Shown here: positions 1-6,183 of the stretch, piece after piece
Numbering within the stretch: position 1 is the first letter of the stretch
Layout of the letters: each line of letters opens with the position of its first letter
Source of the DNA: Thermoplasmata archaeon
Lineage (GTDB): Archaea; Thermoplasmatota; Thermoplasmata; GCA-020350865
NCBI GenBank assembly: GCA_020350865.1
Contig: CP070726.1
Coordinates: 1,097,034-1,104,530, forward strand
Length of the DNA stretch: 7,497 bases
Direction of reading: 5' to 3'
The notes under the pieces: generated by a model
What the model saw: the letters and a program-made list of their open reading frames with translations, nothing else
What the model was told of the DNA's origin: nothing
Databases searched by the model: none
Made by a program: the position numbers and the translations under genes

Positions 1-543
1 CGTATCCGCATTCTCCGTCCACTCGAGCTTGATGGAGTTTGTGGTGTTTTCCGCAAGGGACAGGGTCACGGGTTGGGGAGTGCGGTCAAGAGGCTCGTAA
101 CATGTGGTGACGGTGACAATGTCAACGGTTTCGTTCTGATTTAATCTGTCGTCAGCCCTTATATGCAGGGTGATGGTGGCTTCTTCGGTGAATAGAATAT
201 CGTCAGGGGGTATCACCTTGAAGGTGAACGGATATGTCACGGTGCCCTTGAGGAAGAACTCGTTGTTTTCGTAGATCACTCGACCGTCCATATCCAGGAC
301 CTCTGTACTCCAATCCATGGGCACCCCCTCCGTCCAGAAGTAGAGCCAGTATGTGTCCTTACAGCCAGGTCTCAGGTAGATCTCGACGTCGTAAGTGGTG
401 TAATGCCCCTCGTCAACACCGTTATTGGTGTCCTCACAGGTCACTTCCCAGGTAAAACAGGCCTCAGTGTTGTTGGAAATCACAACAAGAGAACCGAGTA
501 AAATCCACATGGTCAATATTGTCGCAAACCCCTTCTTGGACAT
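1..543 (-). CDS. Exported protein entering a fibronectin type III domain (partial, C-terminus outside window)
   Basis: This frame stays open from an ATG at 543 to base 1 and gives 181 residues with no stop, so the gene runs off the left edge. Residues 1-28 look like a signal peptide or N-terminal anchor: K3, K4, then the hydrophobic run ILTMWILLGSLVVIS. The mature part is beta-rich and has four cysteines (C29, C36, C61, C148). C29 and C36 flank an aromatic strand, FTWEVT, and disulfides are plausible outside the cell. From about residue 155 the pattern TPQPVTLSLAENTTNSIKLE followed by W resembles the first strands of an fn3 domain. A purine run, GGGGG at 555-551, lies 7 nt before the ATG and may be the ribosome site. 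The gene is separated from the upstream operon by 207 nt, so it probably has its own promoter. Its function is not recognisable; a cell-surface or adhesive role is inference. Confidence 0.75.
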   Translation of the reverse strand, partial: MSKKGFATILTMWILLGSLVVISNNTEACFTWEVTCEDTNNGVDEGHYTTYDVEIYLRPGCKDTYWLYFWTEGVPMDWSTEVLDMDGRVIYENNEFFLKGTVTYPFTFKVIPPDDILFTEEATITLHIRADDRLNQNETVDIVTVTTCYEPLDRTPQPVTLSLAENTTNSIKLEWTENADT

Positions 544-583
544 TCAGGAACCCCCGATAATTTGGCATCCAAATCGATACCGT

Positions 584-598
584 TTACGAACTTCGCAA
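584..598. repeat. Imperfect 7-bp inverted repeat, possible operator
   Basis: The plus strand reads TTACGAA-C-TTCGCAA: two 7-nt arms around one base with one mismatch between them. It sits 40 nt upstream of the ATG at 543 and just downstream of the TATA-like core at 627-640, where a repressor could block transcription. A 15-bp imperfect palindrome can arise by chance, so this is a weak candidate. Confidence 0.2.
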
Positions 599-626
599 TA
601 CTTTTTTCGAATCAGGCAAATCGTGG

Positions 627-640
627 TATATTTCCTCTTC
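627..640 (-). promoter_or_regulatory. Candidate archaeal TATA box with purine-rich BRE for the fn3 gene
   Basis: Read on the minus strand this is GAAGAGGAAATATA, a purine stretch like a TFB-recognition element followed directly by an A/T TATA-like core. Transcription would start near 605-600, giving a leader of about 60 nt before the ATG at 543. The spacer is AT-rich, so chance matches are likely; no start site has been mapped. Confidence 0.35.
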
Positions 641-680
641 TAGGCACAATTTGGCTGAATTCGCCCGTTTATGCCATAAC

Positions 681-710
681 TATATAATTCTCATTTCCCT
701 TATATCTTTC
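681..710 (-). promoter_or_regulatory. Two further TATA-like elements in the spacer
   Basis: On the minus strand, GAAAGATATAAG (710-699) and GAATTATATA (690-681) both resemble archaeal TATA boxes, the first with a BRE-like GAAA in front. Either would give a leader of roughly 115-135 nt for the gene starting at 543. They are alternatives to the element at 627-640. Only one, or none, need be functional. Confidence 0.25.
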
Positions 711-750
711 CATCGCACTATTAATCTAAGTATCAGGTTCTAATCCATGG

Positions 751-1959
751 TTACGGCTCTATCCCCGCTTCAAGCATCTCCAAGAAGGCATCCACCCTTA
801 TCTTGAGCTGCTTGATATCCCCTTCGCCGTAGCTTGTCTCAAGCTTCAGGACGGGGATGCCCTTTTCCTTCAAGGTCCTTTCCATGCGCCACACCTCACC
901 GCCGTAAAGCTGACAGCCCTGGAGGTTGTGGTAGACAACACCGTCGATTGAATAATCCTTGACGTAATTGCTGACCTTCGTGATTCTGGGATCGTTTGGC
1001 ACGAAGCACGGGCAGGCGCTCATGAGGTAGTGGTCAGCCAGGCCGATGAGCATATCATACATGGTCCATGCCCTCACTTCGATTTTGTCGAGCAGGGTCT
1101 TGGCGGCGCTGCACAGATCGTCCATGACAATGATACCACCAGCCTCCTCGATTAGAAAAGGGATCTTCCATGTGGGTAGTATTATCGGCGAACCTGTGAG
1201 CATGATCCGGGGATTCTGCTCGCCAACAACTGGCTCCTTGTCCTTGAGCTCAGAAAGAAGCGCTTCGGTCTGGGCTATCCATGTATCGGGATCTGCATAA
1301 AATGAGGTGTGGGTAACAAGGAGGGCATCGGAGCCCCAGATGGGAGGAGTCTTCTTCCTCAGCTCGTAGAGCTCCCCGAGCAGTGCCCTCTTCCTGTTGG
1401 TCTTCCCTATGGCCTGTTTCAGGTTCTTTTTGGCGATCCTCTTCCCAAGATACCTTTCAAGGTTCCTTTTCAATGTTCGAACCTCTGTGAGCCACAGTCC
1501 CCTGGCCTGGGGACTTACTATGGTGTGGGGCAACTCCATGATGAGGGTCCTCTTTTTCTCGCTCAGAATCTCGGCTGCCTTCTTCTTCCCGTCGCATGTG
1601 GTTGGCACCACGATCATTTCCACTTCATCAAGCACCTCGGACATGAACAGGCCCACAGAGGACTTGATAAGCGGGCAGAACACCTGGGGCAATATTCTTT
1701 CGGAGACGGATATGGTTCCCTGGTACCCCGCGCATAACCTGAAAGGCCTCGCCCCTGCTGCCAGTATGAGCTCCTCCGGGACCAGATTGCAGAATGTACC
1801 TATCAGGGGGCCCGGGTCGGCCAACCTCTTTGGATCGTACATCCCCAATGCAATGTCGCGGTAGTAGCTCATGGCCGCAATCGTGCTTTTCTGCTTCATC
1901 CTGGCCATCTGCTCCTCTATGGAGGTGGTCATATCCGACCTTATGTCCCTTTCTGCCAT
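751..1959 (-). CDS. 2-hydroxyacyl-CoA dehydratase D-component family protein, double-cubane cluster protein (DCCP/YjiM)-like
   Basis: This is a 402-residue cytoplasmic Fe-S protein of the HgdB/BcrB/FldC superfamily. Landmarks in order are GTFCNLVPEEL (C57), RLCAG (C76), FCPLIKSS (C95), TTCDGKKK (C122), RIMLTGSPI (251-259), WKIPFLIEEAGG, DDLCS (C283), ACPCFVPNDPR (C316, C318), LQGCQLY (C349) and a C-terminal QLKIRVDAFLEML. From memory this order and spacing match the single-subunit DCCP/YjiM branch better than true dehydratase subunits. DCCP carries an [8Fe-9S] double cubane and performs ATP-driven low-potential reductions once charged by a separate ATPase. Eight cysteines are enough for a six-ligand double cubane; which ones bind is inference. 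The family's usual CH after LQ is CQ here, and ETDYS is ETSYG. The start at 1959 is fixed by a near-perfect ribosome site, and the gene overlaps the ferredoxin gene by 19 nt. The natural substrate is unknown, and no partner subunit or activator gene is visible. Confidence 0.87.
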   Translation of the reverse strand: MAERDIRSDMTTSIEEQMARMKQKSTIAAMSYYRDIALGMYDPKRLADPGPLIGTFCNLVPEELILAAGARPFRLCAGYQGTISVSERILPQVFCPLIKSSVGLFMSEVLDEVEMIVVPTTCDGKKKAAEILSEKKRTLIMELPHTIVSPQARGLWLTEVRTLKRNLERYLGKRIAKKNLKQAIGKTNRKRALLGELYELRKKTPPIWGSDALLVTHTSFYADPDTWIAQTEALLSELKDKEPVVGEQNPRIMLTGSPIILPTWKIPFLIEEAGGIIVMDDLCSAAKTLLDKIEVRAWTMYDMLIGLADHYLMSACPCFVPNDPRITKVSNYVKDYSIDGVVYHNLQGCQLYGGEVWRMERTLKEKGIPVLKLETSYGEGDIKQLKIRVDAFLEMLEAGIEP

Positions 1960-2906
1960 AATCCACCTCCCTTGTAGATGCTTTTACCGCTGAACTTCAA
2001 GGCCAGGGCCTTCTCGGGGCAGGCCTTGACGCACTTGAGGCAGTAGATGCAACCCGTATCACCCACCTTGCCGGTTTTGCCGTCATCTGCCACGCTCTGA
2101 ACCCTTGTGGGGCACACATCCGAGCATATGGAGCATTTGGTGCACTTGCCCTTCTCCTTGTAAATGGATATCATGCTGATCTTGTTGAAACCACTGCTCA
2201 ATGCCCCCACGGGGCACAGGTACCTGCACCAGAGCCTTGGTGTGGAAAAGACGCCCACGAAGAATAGTAGAAACACGAATATCTGCAGATAGCTTGTTGG
2301 ATCGGAGAAATTGGGCATCTGGTTCTGAATAACATCCACGACCATGTACCGTATGACTGGCACTGGGCAGCCCACACATACAGGCGATGTCTGTGCCATG
2401 GCAGGCCACTGGGATTTATAGGCCTCGCCTGCGGTTTCATCGGCCAATGCTGAAAGGCCTATGCTCAATGCTATGAGGGTCACAAACAAAAGGATGCCGA
2501 ATCTTATCATTCCCAACCGCTCGTGCCGGCCCTTTGAAGGCTCCAGGGGGCTGATGCCCATTATGTTGCGCAGCTTGCCGATTAGATCCTGGGTCAGGCC
2601 TATGGGGCATGCCCATCCGCACAGCGCCCTTCCGAGCACGACACAGATGAGCACAAGCACTGAGAGCAGGGCGATCATCAGTGCCATGGCCCAGTACAGC
2701 GTAAGTGTGCGCTCCCACGAGCCCAAGATGCACAGGGGCACACCCTCTCCGACCATTCCCGGGAAGATCTTCGGCAATCTCAGTATGGGCAGGAATGTCG
2801 ATACCACCAGCGAGCCGAAGGCAGTGAAATTGAGAAGGATCAGGGCTATCGCCTGAACAAGCATGCGAAATCGCTCCACCGAAAGTCCCTTTACCATTCT
2901 GATCAC
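1941..2906 (-). CDS. NapH-type membrane polyferredoxin (4 TM helices, two CX3CP motifs, two [4Fe-4S] clusters)
   Basis: This is a 321-residue integral membrane electron carrier of the NapH/MauN (Fer4_5) type. Hydrophobic helices lie near residues 16-40, 70-92, 134-153 and 207-221, with basic residues on the N-terminal, 93-130 and post-224 sides, which places both termini in the cytoplasm. C96-x3-C100-P and C227-x3-C231-P follow helices 2 and 4, as in NapH. Two bacterial-type ferredoxin motifs follow: C255, C258, C261, C265-P and C286, C289, C292, C296-P. The predicted outer loop (154-206) also holds C177-V-G-C180-P. The family passes electrons between quinols or cytoplasmic carriers and partner proteins; none of the usual nap or mau partners is here. 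The span uses the GTG at 2906, which overlaps the previous stop as GTGA. The ATG at 2897 has GGTGA 10 nt upstream and is at least as likely a start. Residue numbers count from the GTG. Being directly upstream of the DCCP-like gene suggests it supplies electrons to it; that is inference. Confidence 0.87.
   Translation of the reverse strand: MIRMVKGLSVERFRMLVQAIALILLNFTAFGSLVVSTFLPILRLPKIFPGMVGEGVPLCILGSWERTLTLYWAMALMIALLSVLVLICVVLGRALCGWACPIGLTQDLIGKLRNIMGISPLEPSKGRHERLGMIRFGILLFVTLIALSIGLSALADETAGEAYKSQWPAMAQTSPVCVGCPVPVIRYMVVDVIQNQMPNFSDPTSYLQIFVFLLFFVGVFSTPRLWCRYLCPVGALSSGFNKISMISIYKEKGKCTKCSICSDVCPTRVQSVADDGKTGKVGDTGCIYCLKCVKACPEKALALKFSGKSIYKGGGLWQKGT
1963..1971 (-). promoter_or_regulatory. 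Strong ribosome binding site for the DCCP-like gene
   Basis: The minus strand reads GGGAGGTGG, ending 3 nt before the ATG at 1959. It closely matches the archaeal anti-Shine-Dalgarno complement GGAGGTG and lies inside the last codons of the ferredoxin gene. It is the best such site in the window and settles this start, suggesting independent, efficient re-initiation despite the overlap. Confidence 0.8.
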
Positions 2907-3997
2907 GTCACCAGGTCTACGATATCACCGAACATGCCAAAAACGGCTCCGAGCAGTACGATGCACACTGCCGATATGATGAGAACAATACCTATGATCA
3001 CCTGTATATCCCCCTTCTTTTTATCACCCTCAAGTTCGCCCTCCTTTGCTGTTGCCAGAACCCCTGCTGCCCTGCGCCCCTTCTTGATAAATATATTCTG
3101 GATCAGAACCATCAGCAAGCTTCCGATTACGGTGCCCAAAATCAGACCGATGTACAGGCCGGCAATCATGGCATCCACGGCCTCCTGGTCCACCACCTCC
3201 ATGGAGAAAAGGGAGCTCGTGGAGTTCTCTCCTAGGTTGTCCTCTGCCACGATCCAGAAGTGGAGCGTGCCGGAATTTTGGGTTCTTAATCGTGCTGTCC
3301 ACTGCTCGGATGTGAATTCATCCTGCTCCATGGTTAACGCCCGGCCCTTGATTTCCCCCCCATCAGCGAGACGGATCGTATCATTTTCAGGGTTACCATC
3401 CACCGCTGCCTCATTTTCCGTGTAGAAGAGGGTGACGCCTTCAACGAACCTGCCTTCAAGGGAATTTGTGGCGGAAATCAGGATGATGTTCTCCCTACCC
3501 ACCAGGGGCTTCTCCGGGTAGATTTCAGGGGAAGAAATGCTGCATCCCTCGACTATTTCGATTGTAATGACCTCTGCCATACTGCCGCAGTTTTCGGTGT
3601 ACACATCCACTGTTAGGTTGAATATGCCCTTGGATTCGCAGAGCACCCTCCATTCGAAATGTACGATGGTGGGCACACCCCCCGGCTGGGCATCCACTTC
3701 CTCGTAAAGTTCAGGTGCTGGGCCTGTTATCACCGTTACCTCTTCGGGTGCAGAGAGGTTGGCGGTCACATCGAAAGCGTACAGGTGATAGCAGCAGCCT
3801 CCGAAAAAATAGACGGCTGCATCCACGATTATCTCACCGCCGATGCCCTGGACGGAAGGGGAGGCAGAAACGTCGATTTCGTGGAGCTCCGCATCGGCGC
3901 CGTCCGCTGAGGCCGCAGGCAGGCTCGTTATGCCCAGACACAGGACCGTGACGAACGCAAAATAACTTATGTATGCACGGTAATGATGGTTCTTCAT
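2903..3997 (-). CDS. Exported Ig-like protein with cysteine pair and two C-terminal membrane helices
   Basis: I do not recognise this 364-residue protein. Residues 1-31 form a signal peptide: a basic start (K2, H4, H5, R7), a hydrophobic core and a PAASA cleavage-like site. Two beta-sandwich-like segments follow. The first (about 38-150) has a CARDB/Ig look and contains C68-C69 (in FFGGCCYHLY), C120 and C137. The second (about 152-270, starting at C152) contains SEQWTARLRTQNSGTLHFWI, an Ig-like strand pattern. Helices at about 276-304 and 331-356 flank a short basic loop (KKGRR, later DKKK), so the bulk is outside and the tail returns outward. The ATG at 3997 overlaps the preceding stop as ATGA and has GAGGAG 6 nt upstream, so the start is secure. 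It sits between two surface proteins and a membrane ferredoxin, and could link the external proteins to the membrane redox partner. That role is inference only. Confidence 0.72.
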   Translation of the reverse strand: MKNHHYRAYISYFAFVTVLCLGITSLPAASADGADAELHEIDVSASPSVQGIGGEIIVDAAVYFFGGCCYHLYAFDVTANLSAPEEVTVITGPAPELYEEVDAQPGGVPTIVHFEWRVLCESKGIFNLTVDVYTENCGSMAEVITIEIVEGCSISSPEIYPEKPLVGRENIILISATNSLEGRFVEGVTLFYTENEAAVDGNPENDTIRLADGGEIKGRALTMEQDEFTSEQWTARLRTQNSGTLHFWIVAEDNLGENSTSSLFSMEVVDQEAVDAMIAGLYIGLILGTVIGSLLMVLIQNIFIKKGRRAAGVLATAKEGELEGDKKKGDIQVIIGIVLIISAVCIVLLGAVFGMFGDIVDLVT

Positions 3998-6183
3998 TTC
4001 CTGCTCCTCTTGAATTCGTACTTGTTTTTATATTCTTTTATTTTTCTGCGGATTATTATGGTTCTCCCTGCAAAGACCACGATTAAAGCTGCCAGCACGA
4101 AAACACCACTTATGTAGAGCAGTCTCTCTTTCTCGCCAACATTAATGCTTTCTTCTGGGGTATTAACCGCATTGCCAGCGCCGTCGGCAGCAGAGATGTA
4201 GAAGGTGATTTCACAGGTTTTGTCCTGCTTCGGTATCATGGCCTCGTACCTGTTATCCCCCACCCTGAACATCTTGACCTCCTTCCGATCTCCCCCGTCC
4301 ACGCGATAATAAAGGCTCACGCGCGAGATGGAAATCACACCCTGATCAGTAACCGCAGTTGAGACGGTTATGTCCTTTCCCATGTTCCACTGGCCCGGGG
4401 CAAACGAGATGTCTGTAATTATCGGAGGTTCGTGATCGCTCCACCGGAAACTCACGTTTTTGGAGGAGGACAGTATGATGTTCTTGGTTTCCGAGAAGCC
4501 CAGGTACTCTGCTTTGACCGTGTAATCTTCCGTGATGCTGTCGGTGGTGTCGAGAATGAACCTGTAAGGAAGGTCGAATCCGATACTGCCTGATGCGGTG
4601 TCGCCCCTCCATTCCCCTTGGAGATCATCATGTACCACTACTCCTGTCTCTATGCCCTCTCCGTTGAGTGTAACCAGCACGGTGAGGCGATGGAAGACCT
4701 TTACCGTGATGTTCCTATTGATTCCGTCAAAATCAGGGAGGGTCGAATCGACATCTATGAAGGACAGGGTCACATTTCTCCCGTACCGTCTATGTCTGAT
4801 GTTCTCCACGGTGGAGCCGACGCATTCGAAGGTGGCGTTCACCTCATCGTAGAAACTGAGATTGCCCAAGGTGACACGGTTTAGGGACAGAGCCGCCGAG
4901 AAATTGGCGTTCAGGGTCATCTTCGATATCTGCGTCTCGGAAAAAACAGCCGCTTCCTCATCAATGCCTTCCCCTGAACCATAGAATGTGACATTCACTA
5001 TATGCCCGCACTCCTCCACCTGGATGAGGGCCGTGTCCTCCACCACCATGGATTCCACCCCCACATCCTGTATTTTTACCGTGGAGAAATCCATGACGGA
5101 GAGGAAGCCAGAAAAAGTGGAATTCGCTGCTGTGACAGTTGCGTTTTCGCTGGCACTGAGCCTGTCAAGCGATGTATGCCCGATGTCGGTTGTCGAGTTG
5201 CCGGCACACCTCATATAATTCTTCAGCGTGGAGCCTTCGATGTGAACTTCGGTCTCGGGTGCCCTGTCCACCTCAACGAGGGCCAGTGCCGAGCCCACGG
5301 TGACATCCCTTTCGAACGTGGAGTTGGATATGTATGCCACTGTCTGATCCTTGAAATCGACCCTGGAGGCGAAGGTGCAGTTCTCCATGTGGATTTCGGA
5401 GGTGACCTCGCATTCCATGGTGCCTGCAAGCAGCCTTGTGTTCCTGAGGGTGGTGGTGCCCGAAACGGGCTTTAGCATTGTGTAACCGGATGATGCACCC
5501 AAAAGCTCCATGTCGCAGTTCTCGACGGTGAGGGACGAGCGCTGATGCAAAGAGCACCAGAACCACCTGCCGGTGAGTTCTCCTCCCTCCACCTTGACCC
5601 TCCCTGTGATCTCCGAGTTCACCATGTGCCAGGTGGCGTATCCTGAGAGAAGGTACACGCCCGCGGTCACGGAGGCGATCTCGAGGGACTGGTGTATTAT
5701 GGCGGGCTGATCCCCCGAAAACGTTGAATCTATCACATAGAAGCTGGATTGGTCCTCCAGGAGCATGTACGAGACATTGGTGGCTGTGGGCTGGGGATCC
5801 AAAACAAAGTTCGAGCTGTCCTTGACGTTGATCATGGCACTGTCTTTGACATGGATGACCATTGTGCTGTCGTTTAAGGCGGAAGGCCTCACCCTCACTG
5901 TTCCGCGGATTACAAAGAACCGTGCATTGTCCTCCATTCTGACGAGGCCGAACACCTGCAGGTAGCCGCTCTCGACTATCAGGGTGGCATCGTCGCGGAT
6001 TGTGAGATTGTTGCAGGTGGAGATGCCCGATACTGTGAGGGTGTCCGAGCCTGAAAGCTGAATGTCCCCGAAGTCCTCGGCCTCTGCCGATGGAAAATAT
6101 GTGAGAGTGGAGAGTATCACCATGTTCATGATAATAATCGTGAATGCACTGATCTTGAAATTCAAATGGATACACACCTTCAA
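3994..6183 (-). CDS. Secreted right-handed beta-helix protein with C-terminal membrane anchor
   Basis: This frame gives 729 residues. It starts with a signal peptide (hydrophobic run about 11-31, PSAEA then ED near 35). Residues ~36-480 carry a recurring beta-helix rung of about 20-25 residues, seen as YVIDSTFSG, HMVNSEITG, TVENCDMEL, HMENCTFAS, YISNSTFER, HIEGSTLKN and TAANSTFSG. A beta-sandwich linker follows (about 485-580), then an Ig-like domain (about 581-688, from WSDHEPPIITDI to YISAADGAGNAV), a membrane helix (690-711) and a basic tail. Such proteins are usually polysaccharide-binding, polysaccharide-cleaving or structural; I see no catalytic signature, so a surface scaffold is a fair guess. 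The longest frame starts at TTG 6183, overlapping the peptidase stop as TTGA. An in-frame TTG at 6165 has AAGGTG 9 nt upstream, which suits an archaeal start better and still leaves a good signal peptide. Many Asn-x-Ser/Thr sequons suggest glycosylation. Confidence 0.75.
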   Translation of the reverse strand: MKVCIHLNFKISAFTIIIMNMVILSTLTYFPSAEAEDFGDIQLSGSDTLTVSGISTCNNLTIRDDATLIVESGYLQVFGLVRMEDNARFFVIRGTVRVRPSALNDSTMVIHVKDSAMINVKDSSNFVLDPQPTATNVSYMLLEDQSSFYVIDSTFSGDQPAIIHQSLEIASVTAGVYLLSGYATWHMVNSEITGRVKVEGGELTGRWFWCSLHQRSSLTVENCDMELLGASSGYTMLKPVSGTTTLRNTRLLAGTMECEVTSEIHMENCTFASRVDFKDQTVAYISNSTFERDVTVGSALALVEVDRAPETEVHIEGSTLKNYMRCAGNSTTDIGHTSLDRLSASENATVTAANSTFSGFLSVMDFSTVKIQDVGVESMVVEDTALIQVEECGHIVNVTFYGSGEGIDEEAAVFSETQISKMTLNANFSAALSLNRVTLGNLSFYDEVNATFECVGSTVENIRHRRYGRNVTLSFIDVDSTLPDFDGINRNITVKVFHRLTVLVTLNGEGIETGVVVHDDLQGEWRGDTASGSIGFDLPYRFILDTTDSITEDYTVKAEYLGFSETKNIILSSSKNVSFRWSDHEPPIITDISFAPGQWNMGKDITVSTAVTDQGVISISRVSLYYRVDGGDRKEVKMFRVGDNRYEAMIPKQDKTCEITFYISAADGAGNAVNTPEESINVGEKERLLYISGVFVLAALIVVFAGRTIIIRRKIKEYKNKYEFKRSRK
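4004..4009 (-). promoter_or_regulatory. Ribosome binding site fixing the ATG at 3997
   Basis: The minus strand reads GAGGAG with a 6-nt spacer to the ATG. It lies within the last codons of the beta-helix gene and supports translation coupling across the ATGA junction. Confidence 0.6.
6175..6180 (-). promoter_or_regulatory. Ribosome binding site favouring TTG 6165 as start of the beta-helix gene
   Basis: The minus strand reads AAGGTG, 9 nt before the in-frame TTG at 6165, and shares a base with the peptidase stop codon (6182-6180). Nothing comparable precedes the TTG at 6183, so the shorter form is the better supported start. Confidence 0.45.

Larger units (their letters stand above)
544..750. 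other. AT-rich intergenic spacer
   Basis: This is the only gene-free stretch in the window, 207 nt. It is clearly richer in A and T than the flanking genes. It holds the TATA-like elements and the small inverted repeat listed separately. I see no tRNA, hairpin with T-run, or array-type repeat in it. Confidence 0.6.

Noticed and set aside
425..643. Plus-strand frame of 72 codons crossing the spacer at 544-643
   Set aside because: Most of it is antisense to the signal peptide and early codons of the fn3 gene, and the part in the spacer has no coding character.
1397..1864. Plus-strand open frame of 155 codons opposite the DCCP-like gene
   Set aside because: It is antisense to a well-supported gene, lacks a recognisable domain, and is explained by the codon use of the true frame.
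2461..2856. Plus-strand frame of 131 codons opposite the NapH-type gene
   Set aside because: The opposing frame contains all the conserved cysteine motifs and membrane helices; this one has none.
5002..5475. Plus-strand frame of 157 codons with several cysteines
   Set aside because: It lies opposite the beta-helix repeats; the Cys and His content is a by-product of the complementary codons, and there is no ribosome site or homology.
5273..6175. 300-codon alternative minus-strand frame inside the beta-helix gene
   Set aside because: Its composition is abnormally rich in His, Arg, Gln and Gly with no domain pattern, while the overlapping frame has signal peptide, repeats and anchor.
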